From contig JAKSIH010000009.1 in the NCBI GenBank assembly GCA_024398935.1, forward strand, positions 17,707-81,706: a stretch of 64,000 nt of DNA, read 5' to 3'. The notes under the pieces are model-generated. The model was not told the DNA's origin and ran no database searches. It saw nothing but the letters and a program-made list of their open reading frames with translations. Origin of the DNA: Fibrobacter sp. (lineage in GTDB: Bacteria; Fibrobacterota; Fibrobacteria; Fibrobacterales; Fibrobacteraceae). The position numbers and the translations under genes are program-made. Below are positions 1-9,578 of this stretch, piece after piece (the first letter of the stretch is position 1; each line of letters opens with the position of its first letter).

Positions 1-2
1 TG

Positions 3-188
3 GATGTGCCCATCGGGAAGCTAGCCCCTCTGGACAGTTCCGTGTTCTACCTTTCCGTCCGGGAGAACGGGCGCTTTGTCCGCTGGAAGAACTTCTACGA
101 GGATGCCTATCCTGTATCCAGGAAGGAGATAGACGCGTTTCTGGATAATGTAGCTAGACTTCTAGACAGTAGGATGTCTTTGCCTTAA
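3..188 (+). CDS. C-terminal end of an unidentified protein (partial, starts outside window)
   Basis: The reading frame is open from the left edge of the window to a TAA at 186-188. The 61 codons visible are therefore probably the 3' end of a longer gene; the GTG at 6 need not be its start. The residues (for example VFYLSVRENGRF and NFYEDAYPVSRKEID) contain no motif I recognise. A lipoprotein gene follows 12 bp downstream on the same strand, so the two are probably co-transcribed. Function unknown. Confidence 0.55.
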   Translation, partial: DVPIGKLAPLDSSVFYLSVRENGRFVRWKNFYEDAYPVSRKEIDAFLDNVARLLDSRMSLP

Positions 189-200
189 TGGAGTAGCCTT

Positions 201-1337
201 ATGAAATTTCAAAAGATACTTGTCCTGACTCCGGTGAAGGTTGCCCTGCTTGCTGTCCTTTTGTTTGCTGCAGTGTTTGTTGGCTGTGAAAAGGATTCGG
301 ACGGACCGTTAAGCGTTTCCAATGAAAATACGGAATTCGAGGGCACGGGTTTCTTTCTTTCGGCGAGCCTGGATTCGAACAGTCTGATCCATCTTGCCCA
401 GGATACGCTCTATCTTTCCATGGGGCAAATCTGGTCATTTTCCAATTGTGCCCTCCGCTCCATCGACCTGAACTATCGTCGTGAGGATTCTGTTCTCTGG
501 ATCGAACCTGTTATCCAGATCAAGACTTCGGGAGAGGATTGCGCAGCTCCCTATTACAGGCCGGATACGGTTATCAAGATTTTGATGAGCGAAACCGTAG
601 GAAGCTCGGTTTCTACGATCAAGGTGAAAAACGATGTGGATTCCGTCCTGGATACGATCCTTGTCCGTCGGGGAACATTCCGGACGGATACCTTCAACAT
701 CTATCTGGATTCTTCCTTCGGGGTTGCTGCCAACTATCCGTTGCGTACAAGGGAAAAGAAGGGCTCCAGGGAAATTCCCACGATCTTGCGGGTGCTGGAT
801 TCCTTGACTCCCCGGACGTTCTACTGGCGGACTATGGAAGCGAATTGCACCCATCGGGTGGATATGTGCAAGTCTGTCGTAGCGGATACCCTGTATCCCA
901 TGACCTGGGATATTGACGATACGAATCTGGTGCCTATCCATTATGCCTGTGCCGATTCCGATTCGGTCTACTGCATCAATTCCAAGTGGGAAAATGACTC
1001 TGCGGCATTGGGTGCCTTGCAGGAGCGGCCCGATACGATTTGGCATTACAGTACCTACTTCCTGGAAAAGATTCCGGACTGCGTGACCTATAATTCCTTT
1101 AGTCATGCGCCGCTTTTTGTAGGGACCAAGGTGCGCATTGTGCGTCAGCAGATGATACCTTCCGAAAATGAAATATACTGCGGTCCTTCTTCGGAAAGGA
1201 ACTGGATAATTTATAATCTGTCGAACGGCAGGATGGTCTTGGACAATGATTCTGTAACGGTGGTTGATAGTCTGATCCGAAAGTGGAAGGATGCGGCTGT
1301 TGCTCCGGAATCGCTTATGGTAAAGGATACCTTATGA
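201..1337 (+). CDS. Predicted lipoprotein of unknown function
   Basis: 378 residues. The N-terminus has two lysines, a hydrophobic stretch (about residues 12-27) and a lipobox-like VFVGC ending at Cys29, followed by acidic and serine residues. This predicts export and lipidation. The mature part is rich in Asp, Ser, Thr and Tyr with scattered cysteines (for example CAAPYYRP, CTHRVDMC, CADSDSVYC), some perhaps in disulphides. I recognise no catalytic motif. It lies 12 bp after the preceding partial gene and overlaps the next gene by 4 bp (ATGA), so it sits in a transcription unit with the Nudix hydrolase. A surface-exposed lipoprotein is an inference from the signal alone. Confidence 0.8.
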   Translation: MKFQKILVLTPVKVALLAVLLFAAVFVGCEKDSDGPLSVSNENTEFEGTGFFLSASLDSNSLIHLAQDTLYLSMGQIWSFSNCALRSIDLNYRREDSVLWIEPVIQIKTSGEDCAAPYYRPDTVIKILMSETVGSSVSTIKVKNDVDSVLDTILVRRGTFRTDTFNIYLDSSFGVAANYPLRTREKKGSREIPTILRVLDSLTPRTFYWRTMEANCTHRVDMCKSVVADTLYPMTWDIDDTNLVPIHYACADSDSVYCINSKWENDSAALGALQERPDTIWHYSTYFLEKIPDCVTYNSFSHAPLFVGTKVRIVRQQMIPSENEIYCGPSSERNWIIYNLSNGRMVLDNDSVTVVDSLIRKWKDAAVAPESLMVKDTL

Positions 1338-2056
1338 TTGAATATACCTACGCTGCAGAAATCGCGGAAGCGGATCGCGAGATTCTTTTGAACTCCCGAA
1401 TTTATAGGGAATGGTTGGAAGCATCCCAGAAAAATTTCATTGTGAAAAAGGTTCACTTTGCTTCGGCGGATTTCTTGCTGAAAGGTCGTCAGCCCCTGTT
1501 TATCAAGCTGGAGGCTACGGCTACACTTCCCGATGGCCGCCCTGTCCATGGTATCGTGCTTGTTCGCGGAAATGCCGTAGGAGTTCTGGTGGTGTTACGC
1601 TGCGAGGGTAAACCTTACCTGCTGCTGGTGCGGCAGCCCCGTTTCGCAATTTCTGAACAGGCTTCCCTTGAAATTCCTGCAGGAATCCTGGACTGGACGG
1701 GCGACTACCGCAAGGTGGCTCTTTCGGAACTGGAAGAAGAAGCTCAGATTGAAGCGGACGATTCGGAACTGATCGACCTGATGGACTTCTGGTATAAGGG
1801 CGCCACGCCTGGTTTTGCAGGTAGCTGTGGCCTTCTGGACGAGCGTATCCGCCTTTACGCTATTGAACGTGAAGTGACCCGTGAACAGCTGGATGCCATG
1901 AATGGCAAGGACCAGAAATATACCGAGGAAATCGAATGGATTCGCACGGAGGTGTTGCCCTACGAGGAGGCGGCCCACCAGTTTATTGATGGAAAGAACT
2001 TTATCGCCCTGTTCCTCTATGAACGCTGGCTTAGGTCCCAGGGCAGAAGTCTTTAA
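1334..2056 (+). CDS. Nudix hydrolase, ADP-sugar pyrophosphatase-like
   Basis: 240 residues from the ATG at 1334, which overlaps the upstream TGA (ATGA). I chose this start over an in-frame codon at 1283 because the protein then begins MIEYTY and the overlap is typical of coupled genes. The Nudix region starts at EIPAGILDW (about 113-121) and continues into SELEEEAQIEA. The box is divergent: the Arg of REUXEE is Ser and the Gly of EEXGU is Gln. The GxLD...GDY...A.xEL.EE layout resembles the NUDX14/ADP-sugar diphosphatase branch. Expected chemistry is metal-dependent cleavage of a nucleoside diphosphate sugar; the substrate is not established. Confidence 0.75.
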   Translation: MIEYTYAAEIAEADREILLNSRIYREWLEASQKNFIVKKVHFASADFLLKGRQPLFIKLEATATLPDGRPVHGIVLVRGNAVGVLVVLRCEGKPYLLLVRQPRFAISEQASLEIPAGILDWTGDYRKVALSELEEEAQIEADDSELIDLMDFWYKGATPGFAGSCGLLDERIRLYAIEREVTREQLDAMNGKDQKYTEEIEWIRTEVLPYEEAAHQFIDGKNFIALFLYERWLRSQGRSL

Positions 2057-2063
2057 AAAAAGA

Positions 2064-2090
2064 GCGGGTCCGAGCCCGCCTTTCTTTTTT
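2064..2090. terminator. Bidirectional intrinsic terminator after the Nudix gene
   Basis: GCGGG (2064-2068) pairs with CCCGC (2075-2079), with an A-run before the stem (2054-2061) and TTTCTTTTTT after it. It lies between the convergent Nudix gene (plus) and the small membrane protein gene (minus) and can serve both. Confidence 0.75.
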
Positions 2091-2117
2091 GTTTTTGGAA
2101 GTTCCGGTGTGAACTTT

Positions 2118-2324
2118 CTAAAAAAGATTATTGATTGTAAGTCCAATGAAGAATACAGTCAGGTAACCGTACCAGAGGCCGGTAAAGACATAGTTCAGCT
2201 TGCGCTTGTAGGCTTTGGGCTCGTTCTTGTTCTTTTCGCGGATTACAAGAACATTCTTGCGGCAGAAATAGAAACAGAGGGCAAGACCTGCCAAGGTAGC
2301 GAGAATTAAAAGTACATATGTCAT
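2118..2324 (-). CDS. Small two-TM membrane protein
   Basis: 68 residues from the ATG at 2322-2324, preceded by an ATGGGGCA segment that may act as ribosome binding site; a longer upstream extension would overlap the divergent sulfatase gene. Two hydrophobic segments are visible (about residues 2-20 and 48-66), separated by a basic loop containing KNKNEPKAYKRK. This predicts two membrane helices with a cytoplasmic loop. It is divergent from the sulfatase gene (31 bp between starts) and convergent with the Nudix gene. No family recognised. The confidence reflects the short length. Confidence 0.6.
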   Translation of the reverse strand: MTYVLLILATLAGLALCFYFCRKNVLVIREKNKNEPKAYKRKLNYVFTGLWYGYLTVFFIGLTINNLF

Positions 2325-2355
2325 ATTGCCCCATAAGATAACTATTTTTTCTCCT

Positions 2356-4533
2356 ATGGAAAATTTACTGGATACACAAAAGCGGTTTAAGGACACATTT
2401 AAAGTCCTTTCGACGGTTTTGGCATTTTGGCTCGTGCATGTGATTTTGCGTGTGGTCCTTCTCTTTAGGGATAATCCTTACGGCATTCCCTATGTGGCAA
2501 AACCGGACTGGTATATCTTTCATGCCATCTGTATCGACTTTGTGTGGATTCTTGAATTTTCCACCCTGTTTTTGCTTCTGGCCCTTTTCCTGCCTGTTGC
2601 TTCCAGGGTTCGCAAGTTTGTAAATCCTGTCCTGCTGGTATTGCAGAGTGTCCTTTTGCCTTTCACCTTGCTGGACCATGAATTCTGCCGCTTTCTGGGA
2701 ACTCACTTTTCCATTTCCCTGCTAGATACCTATAAGGACACGTCTTCCCTGACCATGCTGTTCGACTATGTGGCGGCGGACCAGTCCGTACCTTACCTGC
2801 AGTGGTTCTTGCTTTTGGGAATTGTACCTGGTGCGATTTTCCTGAGAAAGTTTTTTATCGGTCGGTTCAAGGCGAAAAATTTCAGGGGAGGTCTCCTGAA
2901 GGCCTGGCTTATTGGCTGCATTGCGTTCTTTGGCGCTTCGGAACTTTTCCTGAAGAAGATCTGGACCGGCGGAAACCGCATGCGCAAGCTGGAACCGGTG
3001 GTAAGTATCTTTGCCCGGGATATTGTGAATCTCATTGCGGGTGAGGGGGAGATGGATCCCGCCTACCTGAAGGCGGCGACGGAAACTGCCCGCAGGGTCT
3101 GGGCGGAAGTGGAAGGGGATAACGCAAACCTCTACGAGTATCCCGATGACAACTATCCGATGTACCGCGTGCGTAAGGATACTGCGGTGGAAATTTCCTT
3201 CATTCCTGCAACGGTGGATTCTGCAAGTGGCGACACAGTACGTCCCAACTTCCTGGTAATCTTCATGGAATCCCAGCGGGGTCTGGATGTTGGATATCTG
3301 GACGGATTTCATAAGTCCGGTTACGTGAAGGATGGAGATAATCGCAAACTCCGTGAAAGCGCTACTCCCGTGTTGGATTCCCTGTCCCGCGAAGGGATTG
3401 CCTGTGTCCGCTTCTACGCCAGCGGTGTTCCCACTGTAGGTGGCGTACTTTCTACTCACTTTGGTTTTACGCCCCATCGCTTTAAGCAGACTGCGTCGGA
3501 GCTGACCTACATTGATGCGCCCAGCTTTGCTTCCATTTTGCGGGATGCGGGCTACAAGGCTCATTTCTTTGCTGCTGCGGACCCTGCCTGGGACAACCTT
3601 TCCGTGTGGTTCCAGAAGTGGTATGACCGCACCCATTACGACCGCCAGTACGAAGACGATTCCACCTTCTTCGATGTGACGGCGGCCTTCATCAAGGATA
3701 GCCTTGCTCCTGCGGCCGCTAGCGAGAATAAGCCTTTCATTGCATCCATGATTACCCGCAGTAATCACTATCCCTTCAATCTGGTGCCGGGCATGCCCGA
3801 TTCCGCAAAGGCCTTGCCTCAGGCGGAACGGATGCGCTGGACCATGCATTGGGCGGACGCCCAGATGGGTCGTTTTTTGAATAAACTATCTAGCGAACCC
3901 TGGTTCAGGAATACTTATGTCATTATTCTTGGGGACCATGGTTTCCCGCAAGGGGAGCATGGAGTTTCTGCCATCGGTAGCGACGCCTATTCCAATGTGA
4001 CCTGGATTCCCTTTGTGGTGAACGGTCCAGGAATCAAGCATCGTGGTGATACTCTGGTGTCTCCCAGCGGGGCTCAGGCCAACCTGATTTACGAGGCGGC
4101 CAGCCAGAGTGATGTGGCGCCGACCATCCTTGCGCTTGCTCGGGTGGATGCCCCCAATTCCTTCATGGGTCACAATCTTTTCAGGATTGGATCGGGACGA
4201 TGGGTCAATTGCCTTCGGGATGATGATGGTAATCAGTGGCATGGTTCCTTTGCTATTGGTGCCCATTCCGGAAAGATGGCCTTGAGCAACGATATGTACC
4301 GGATTATTGCGGATGCATCTGGAGAATCGGACCCCATGATTTTCAGGGAGTACGATAGAGAAGAAAATGAAAACATCTTTGATAGGGAAGAATCGGAGAA
4401 TCCCTACAGGAATTCGAAGGGTGGCTTTGTCTATCGAGCTGTTGCCCAGAAGATGACCTCCTTATTGGATACCCTTTTGACCTTGAATGACTGGATTTTG
4501 GTTCACGATCGGGTAAGAAAGTCCGAAAAATAG
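2356..4533 (+). CDS. LTA synthase-like sulfatase / phosphoglycerol transferase, membrane-bound
   Basis: 725 residues from the ATG at 2356; an in-frame codon at 2326 would lie in the divergent promoter space. The first 220 residues hold about five membrane helices (around 14-33, 55-77, 84-103, 148-165, 190-206). The rest is an alkaline-phosphatase-superfamily domain: FMESQRG with a metal-binding Glu near 305, the likely nucleophile Thr360 in GVPTVGG, and ILGDHG (Asp527, His528) as metal ligands. This is the layout of LtaS/OpgB/EptA-type enzymes that move phosphoglycerol or similar groups onto envelope polymers outside the inner membrane. The substrate in this Gram-negative host cannot be told. 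It is transcribed alone and ends before a terminator. Confidence 0.85.
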   Translation: MENLLDTQKRFKDTFKVLSTVLAFWLVHVILRVVLLFRDNPYGIPYVAKPDWYIFHAICIDFVWILEFSTLFLLLALFLPVASRVRKFVNPVLLVLQSVLLPFTLLDHEFCRFLGTHFSISLLDTYKDTSSLTMLFDYVAADQSVPYLQWFLLLGIVPGAIFLRKFFIGRFKAKNFRGGLLKAWLIGCIAFFGASELFLKKIWTGGNRMRKLEPVVSIFARDIVNLIAGEGEMDPAYLKAATETARRVWAEVEGDNANLYEYPDDNYPMYRVRKDTAVEISFIPATVDSASGDTVRPNFLVIFMESQRGLDVGYLDGFHKSGYVKDGDNRKLRESATPVLDSLSREGIACVRFYASGVPTVGGVLSTHFGFTPHRFKQTASELTYIDAPSFASILRDAGYKAHFFAAADPAWDNLSVWFQKWYDRTHYDRQYEDDSTFFDVTAAFIKDSLAPAAASENKPFIASMITRSNHYPFNLVPGMPDSAKALPQAERMRWTMHWADAQMGRFLNKLSSEPWFRNTYVIILGDHGFPQGEHGVSAIGSDAYSNVTWIPFVVNGPGIKHRGDTLVSPSGAQANLIYEAASQSDVAPTILALARVDAPNSFMGHNLFRIGSGRWVNCLRDDDGNQWHGSFAIGAHSGKMALSNDMYRIIADASGESDPMIFREYDREENENIFDREESENPYRNSKGGFVYRAVAQKMTSLLDTLLTLNDWILVHDRVRKSEK

Positions 4534-4579
4534 ATGAACCTATCGAAATATTGGTCTGAAAATGCCTCTGGTTTAACTG

Positions 4580-4612
4580 AGGAGTGTTGCCCGCACTCCT
4601 TTTTTTTTCTCT
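4580..4612 (+). terminator. Intrinsic terminator after the sulfatase gene
   Basis: AGGAGTG (4580-4586) pairs with CACTCCT (4594-4600), followed by a run of eight or more T. It separates the sulfatase gene from the rimP operon leader. The remaining 4613-4710 should hold the operon promoter; I see no confident -35/-10 pair there. Confidence 0.85.
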
Positions 4613-4710
4613 ATTTGTGTTGGTTTAAGACTGTCCGTGGATATCGCTCTGCCTGGAACCTGGCAAGTGGCATCCGTTAGCGGACGGCAATTTTTATATA
4701 AGAGGTCTAT

Positions 4711-5157
4711 TTGGCTAACGAAAAGTTGGATTCGCTGATCGCTCAGGCTTGCGAAGCTGTGGGCGTCACCTTGGTGGAACAGGATATGTTCCGCGCAGGA
4801 AAGCGCAAGACGCTTCGCCTTTACATTGATAAGCCCGAGGGCGTAACCATCGATGACTGTTCCGCCGTGAGCCGTCATCTGTCCGATGCCTTGGACCTGG
4901 ATCCTGAAATTATCGAAGGGGCATACACTCTGGAAGTGTCCTCCCCGGGGTTGGACCGCCCCCTCAAGTCGGACGCGGACTTCATCAGAAACAAGGGTCG
5001 CTTCATTCGTGTGACTCGCCCTGCCGGTAAGCCTGTGGTGGGTAAGCTGATTGAAGTGGACGAAAAGAATTTAACCCTGGCACTCAAGGGGAAGAAGGAA
5101 GAAGAAGTCATTCCTCGTGACGAAGTGCTTGTGGCAAAAGTGGATGTACAAATCTAA
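4711..5157 (+). CDS. rimP: Ribosome maturation factor RimP
   Basis: 148 residues, the normal family length. The start is TTG at 4711 with AGAGGT seven bases upstream; it yields the expected N-terminus MANEKLDSL. The family signature LEVSSPGLDRPL is at residues 74-85 and GVTLVEQDM near 18-26. RimP binds the 30S subunit and assists late small-subunit assembly. It is first in a rimP-nusA-infB-rbfA-truB-ribF operon, the classical order in many bacteria, with only 14 bp to nusA. Confidence 0.95.
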   Translation: MANEKLDSLIAQACEAVGVTLVEQDMFRAGKRKTLRLYIDKPEGVTIDDCSAVSRHLSDALDLDPEIIEGAYTLEVSSPGLDRPLKSDADFIRNKGRFIRVTRPAGKPVVGKLIEVDEKNLTLALKGKKEEEVIPRDEVLVAKVDVQI

Positions 5158-5171
5158 AAGAAGGTCATGGT

Positions 5172-6344
5172 ATGAAAAACGAACCGAAAGTTAATTTGCT
5201 CGAAGTGCTGAAGGGTGTTGTCGAAGCTAAGGACATGGATGACTCCGCAGTGCTCAACGCCCTGAAGGAAGCTCTCATTACTGCAGCTCGTAAGTACCTG
5301 CATATTGAAAAGAAGATCGAGGTGGACTTCGATATGGAAACCAACGAAGTCCATGTGTTCCTTCGCGTGGACGTTGTGGATGACTATCCCGACTATGACC
5401 CCGACATGACTGCTGCCGAAGTGGAAGAACTGGACAAGGGCTATATGCTGGTTGAAGAAGCTCGTGACTTCAACGAAGATGCTCAGGCCGGTGACCGCCT
5501 GGAAATGGAAATTCCTATCGCAGCATTTGGCCGTCAGGCTATCCAGACCGCAAAGCAGCTCTTGAACCAGCAGATCCGTGATGCAGAACGCCAGAGAATC
5601 ATGGACACCTATCGTAGCCGTATCGGCTCCATGATCAGCGGTGAAGTGATCCGTCTGGAACAGCGTAACATCATCGTGCGTCTCGGCAAGACCGAAGCCA
5701 TGATTCCTCCCCGTGAACAGATTAGTCGTGAACGCTGGGCTCAGGGTAACTCCATCAAGGCTGTGATCGCCCGTGTGGATGAATCCTCCAAGAATGGTGC
5801 TCAGGTGATTCTGTCCCGCGCCAATGGCGACTTCCTCAAGGAACTGTTCCGTCAGGAAGTTCCCGAAATTTATGAAGGTACCGTTGAAATCAAGGGCGTT
5901 GCCCGCGAACCCGGTTTCCGCGCAAAGATTGCCGTCTATTCCCGTGACGAAAAGATTGACCCCGTTGGCGCTTGCGTCGGCATGAAGGGTGCACGCGTTC
6001 AGACGATCGTCCGCGAACTGGGTAACGAACGTATCGATATCGTTCAGTGGAATCCGGATCTGGATGTATTCATCCAGCGTGCCCTTGCTCCCGCTAATGT
6101 GGTTAAGCTCATGCACGTCCCCGAAACTCTTCGTACGGTCGTAATTATCAGCGACGAAAACCTGGCTCTCGCTATTGGCAAGAATGGCCAGAACGTGAAG
6201 CTTGCCGCTGAACTTGTTAAGCGCAATCTCGATGTGTTCGGCGAAAAGGAATGGTCCGAAAAGGATGACGACGCCAAGGCTCAGGTGATGACCCCCTCTG
6301 CTGCAGACCTCGGTCATTCTAACAACGCTCGCAGGGCTCACTAA
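5172..6344 (+). CDS. nusA: Transcription termination/antitermination factor NusA
   Basis: 390 residues. The N-terminal RNA-polymerase-binding domain covers about 1-150, an S1 domain about 154-215 (GEVIRLEQRNIIVRLG), KH1 contains GMKG at 270-273 and KH2 contains GKNG at 336-339. NusA modulates pausing, termination and antitermination while bound to RNA polymerase. The protein lacks the acidic C-terminal repeats of E. coli NusA and ends in a short polar tail, as in many other phyla. It lies 14 bp after rimP and 45 bp before infB in the same operon. Confidence 0.97.
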   Translation: MKNEPKVNLLEVLKGVVEAKDMDDSAVLNALKEALITAARKYLHIEKKIEVDFDMETNEVHVFLRVDVVDDYPDYDPDMTAAEVEELDKGYMLVEEARDFNEDAQAGDRLEMEIPIAAFGRQAIQTAKQLLNQQIRDAERQRIMDTYRSRIGSMISGEVIRLEQRNIIVRLGKTEAMIPPREQISRERWAQGNSIKAVIARVDESSKNGAQVILSRANGDFLKELFRQEVPEIYEGTVEIKGVAREPGFRAKIAVYSRDEKIDPVGACVGMKGARVQTIVRELGNERIDIVQWNPDLDVFIQRALAPANVVKLMHVPETLRTVVIISDENLALAIGKNGQNVKLAAELVKRNLDVFGEKEWSEKDDDAKAQVMTPSAADLGHSNNARRAH

Positions 6345-6389
6345 GCAAAAAACTGGTTTGAACCAAGGAATATTGGAATAGGCTAATTC

Positions 6390-9300
6390 ATGGCAAATGA
6401 AAATCAAATTAAACCTACAGACTGGGCTGAAACTCACGGCGTAAAAGTCGACCTGGTGATGAAGCTGCTTCGTGATGCCGGTGTCACCGTACGTACCCAC
6501 ATGTCCAAGGTGGATGCAGCCGACTATGCGAAGATTGAAGCCGCTGCCGAAGCAGAGCGCGTTAAGGCTGAAGCCCGTAACAAAAACCTGAAGAAGGCCT
6601 CTTCCGACCACGCTCCCAGTGCAACGGAGAGCAAGGCCAAGGCCGCTCCTGCAGCTGGCGGACGTACCTTGAAGGCAACCTTGATTAAGGGCGCTACGGT
6701 TACTGTTAAGAAGGGTGCCGCAAAGGCTGCAACTGTAAAGGCGGAGGCACCCAAGGCTCCTGCTGCCGCAGTGAAGCCCGCTGCCCCGGCAGTTCCGGCT
6801 GCTCCTGCAGCTCCCAAAGTCGAAGAAACCTCTGTGAATGTCAAGGCTCCCGAGACCGTGGCTGCTTCTGTTGCGCCTGTGGAAACTAAACCTTCTGCAC
6901 CGGTGGAAGCTCCTGCTGTGGCAAAGGCTCCCGAGGCTTCTGCTCCGACGCCCGCCCCTGCAGCTACTACGGATGTTAAGCCTGCCGCTCCGGCTCCCAA
7001 GCCGGCTGTCGCTCCCGCAAAGGTTGAAGCTCCTGCGGCAGCAAAGGCTTCCGCTGCGGAACCTGCCATGGTTACTCCGGGCATGGAACTGAAGCAGCCT
7101 CCCATGAAGGCTCAGGTCTTCAAGCCCGATGCAGCGATTCTTGCCCGTATTGAAAAGTCTCGCCAGATGGCTCAGCAGAACCGAGGCAATGGACATCGCG
7201 GTCCTGGCGGTCCCCGTGGGAACGGTGGCAACCAGCAGGGCTATACAGGAACTTTTGGTCGCCTGAACAACAACGGCCAGGATAACCGCAATGGCGGTAA
7301 TCGCCGTCCGGGTCAGGGTGGTCCTGGTGGCGATCGCAATAACAGCAATGGTGGCCGTACCTTTACTGGACGCACCAGCGGCTTTACCGGCTCCTCCATG
7401 CAGGACGCCTTCAATGCTAGCGCCAATGCCGCACAGGGTGGTTTTGGCGGTGGACAGAACGGCAAGGGTAATGGCAAGGGCGGCCAGCAAAACGGTCGTC
7501 ACGGTCAGAACGACAAGAACCGTCGTAACAACGGAAAGGATCGTGACCAGCAGAAGGAACAGCAGCAGGAAGCAGTTCGTCAGAACGTTTCCCGCGTGAT
7601 GGCTGACCTTTCCAAGAAGCCTGTCAAGAAGGTTTACCGTAAGGAAAAGTCTGAAGGTGAATCTGGTGACGAAAAGAAGATCCTGAAGACTTCCGACTTC
7701 ATCACTGTGGGTGAACTTGCTGGCCTGATGGAACAGATGCCTGCCCGCGTCATTGCGAAGTGCATGGAAATGGGCATGATGGTGACCATCAACGCTCGCC
7801 TTGACTTCGAAACCATCCAGCTTCTTGCCGATGAATTTGGCTTCGAAGCCCAGCTGATGGAAGAATACGAAGAAGAAGCCCTGGGTGTCGAAGAGGAACA
7901 GGAAGAAAACCTGCAGCCTCGTCATCCGGTGGTTACCGTGATGGGTCATGTTGACCATGGTAAGACTTCTCTCCTGGACTGGATCCGTAAGACTCACGTT
8001 GTGGCTGGCGAATCCGGCGGCATTACCCAGCATATCGGTGCATACGAAGTTTCCACCAGCCAGGGTAAGGTTACCTTCCTGGATACTCCGGGTCATGAAG
8101 CGTTCTCCGCAATGCGTGCCCGTGGTTCTCAGGTGACCGACGTTATCGTTCTGGTCGTGGCTGCTGACTCCATGGTCATGCCCCAGACTGTTGAATCCAT
8201 CGAACTTGCCAAGCGCGAAAAGGTTCCGATGGTGGTCGCTATTACCAAGATTGACCTCCCGACTGCAAATCCCGACAAGATCCGTGCCCAGCTTGCTGAA
8301 CGCGGTGTTGAAGTGGAACAGTGGGGTGGTACGACCAGCTGTATCGAAGTCTCTGCCCGCACCGGTCAGGGTATGGACGAACTGCTGGAAACTCTTGCTC
8401 TCGAAGCCGAAGTTCTTGAACTGAAGGCCAACCCGGATGCACACGCCCGTGGCGCCGTGGTTGAATCCAAACTTGACGTGGGTAAGGGTTCCATGGCTAC
8501 GATTCTCGTGCAGAACGGTACCCTTCATGTGGGTGACCCGTTCGTCTGCGGTATTTACGCAGGTCGTGTCCGTGCTATGTTTAACGAACGCGGTGAACAG
8601 CTCAAGGCTGTTCCTCCTTCCGCTCCTTGCCAGGTCCTGGGCTTCGATGGTACTCCTCAGGCTGGTGATGACCTTATCGTGGTGGAAGATGAAAAGTCCG
8701 CACGTGAAATCGCTTCCAAGCGCCGTATGGCTGCCCGTGAACGCGATCTCCGCGCCCGTAAGACAGTTTCTCTCGAAAACACCTTCAACGAAAAGAAGGA
8801 TGGTAAGCTCTCTGAACTCAACCTCATCGTCAAGGCTGACGTGGGTGGTTCTGCAGAAGCTCTCGCAGCTTCTCTCGAAAAGCTCACCAACAAGGAAGTT
8901 CGCGTGAACATCATCCGTAAGGGTGTTGGCACCATCACTGAATCCGATATCCTCCTTGCAACAACCGCACAGGCTATCATCGTTTCCTTCCACCTGATGC
9001 CCTCTCTCGCTGTTCGCGAAATGGCCCAGAAGGAAGGCATCGAAATCCGCAACTACCGCGTGATTTACGACTGTATCGAAGATATCACCAATGCTGTGGA
9101 AGGCCTCCTCAAGCCCACGCTGCGTGAAGAACTCAGCGGTGAAGCTGAAATCCGCCAGGTCTTCAAGGTTCCCAAGGTCGGTCTCATCGCCGGCTGTATG
9201 GTTACCGATGGTTCCGTGGACCGCGAAAGCCATGTCCGCGTATACCGCAACGGCGTAGAACTGGGTACTACCGTGGTTCAGTCTCTGAAGCGTATGAAGG

Positions 9301-9488
9301 ACGACGTGAAGTCCGTTGCCCGCGGCTTTGAATGCGGTATCGGTCTTAAGGGTTACGACGATATTCGTGAAGGCGATAGCTTGATCTTCTTCAAGGAAGT
9401 CTCTGTTGCCCGTACCTTGAAGGACGTTGCCCGCGAGGAAGCCGAAGAAAAGGCAAAGAAGCAGGCCGCTGAGGATTCTGCTTCCTAA
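6390..9488 (+). CDS. infB: Translation initiation factor IF-2
   Basis: 1032 residues. Residues 1-50 are the N-terminal IF2N-type domain (TDWAETHGVKVDLVMKLL). A long Ala/Pro/Val/Lys-rich region follows to about 240, then a Gly/Asn/Arg/Gln-rich low-complexity stretch to about 400, and a second IF2N-like segment near 430-490. The GTPase domain has G1 GHVDHGKT (about 519-526), G3 DTPGHE (about 565-570) and G4 TKID (about 619-622), followed by the C-terminal domains that bind fMet-tRNA. IF-2 places initiator tRNA on the 30S subunit. The low-complexity linkers make the protein longer than the roughly 890 residues of E. coli IF-2. Confidence 0.97.
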   Translation: MANENQIKPTDWAETHGVKVDLVMKLLRDAGVTVRTHMSKVDAADYAKIEAAAEAERVKAEARNKNLKKASSDHAPSATESKAKAAPAAGGRTLKATLIKGATVTVKKGAAKAATVKAEAPKAPAAAVKPAAPAVPAAPAAPKVEETSVNVKAPETVAASVAPVETKPSAPVEAPAVAKAPEASAPTPAPAATTDVKPAAPAPKPAVAPAKVEAPAAAKASAAEPAMVTPGMELKQPPMKAQVFKPDAAILARIEKSRQMAQQNRGNGHRGPGGPRGNGGNQQGYTGTFGRLNNNGQDNRNGGNRRPGQGGPGGDRNNSNGGRTFTGRTSGFTGSSMQDAFNASANAAQGGFGGGQNGKGNGKGGQQNGRHGQNDKNRRNNGKDRDQQKEQQQEAVRQNVSRVMADLSKKPVKKVYRKEKSEGESGDEKKILKTSDFITVGELAGLMEQMPARVIAKCMEMGMMVTINARLDFETIQLLADEFGFEAQLMEEYEEEALGVEEEQEENLQPRHPVVTVMGHVDHGKTSLLDWIRKTHVVAGESGGITQHIGAYEVSTSQGKVTFLDTPGHEAFSAMRARGSQVTDVIVLVVAADSMVMPQTVESIELAKREKVPMVVAITKIDLPTANPDKIRAQLAERGVEVEQWGGTTSCIEVSARTGQGMDELLETLALEAEVLELKANPDAHARGAVVESKLDVGKGSMATILVQNGTLHVGDPFVCGIYAGRVRAMFNERGEQLKAVPPSAPCQVLGFDGTPQAGDDLIVVEDEKSAREIASKRRMAARERDLRARKTVSLENTFNEKKDGKLSELNLIVKADVGGSAEALAASLEKLTNKEVRVNIIRKGVGTITESDILLATTAQAIIVSFHLMPSLAVREMAQKEGIEIRNYRVIYDCIEDITNAVEGLLKPTLREELSGEAEIRQVFKVPKVGLIAGCMVTDGSVDRESHVRVYRNGVELGTTVVQSLKRMKDDVKSVARGFECGIGLKGYDDIREGDSLIFFKEVSVARTLKDVAREEAEEKAKKQAAEDSAS

Positions 9489-9498
9489 GAAAATAACC

Positions 9499-9566
9499 GC
9501 GCCGCTGGTAATCCCTAGGGGTTGCCTCCGGCGCATATCGCGCCCTTCCTAGTAAGGGCGCTTTTA
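9499..9566 (+). terminator. Tandem stem-loops between infB and rbfA, the second terminator-like
   Basis: GCGCCG (9499-9504) can pair with CGGCGC (9529-9534). Immediately after, GCGCCCTT (9540-9547) pairs with AAGGGCGC (9554-9561), followed by a weak CTTTTA tail. They may attenuate transcription or mark an RNA processing site inside the operon. rbfA has its own ribosome binding site (AAGGA) just after them. Confidence 0.55.
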
Positions 9567-9578
9567 TAAGGAAACTAA

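Noticed and set aside
5154..9536. 1460-codon ORF on the minus strand
   Set aside because: It is antisense to nusA and infB, whose products are unmistakable. The long open frame comes from their strongly biased codon use.
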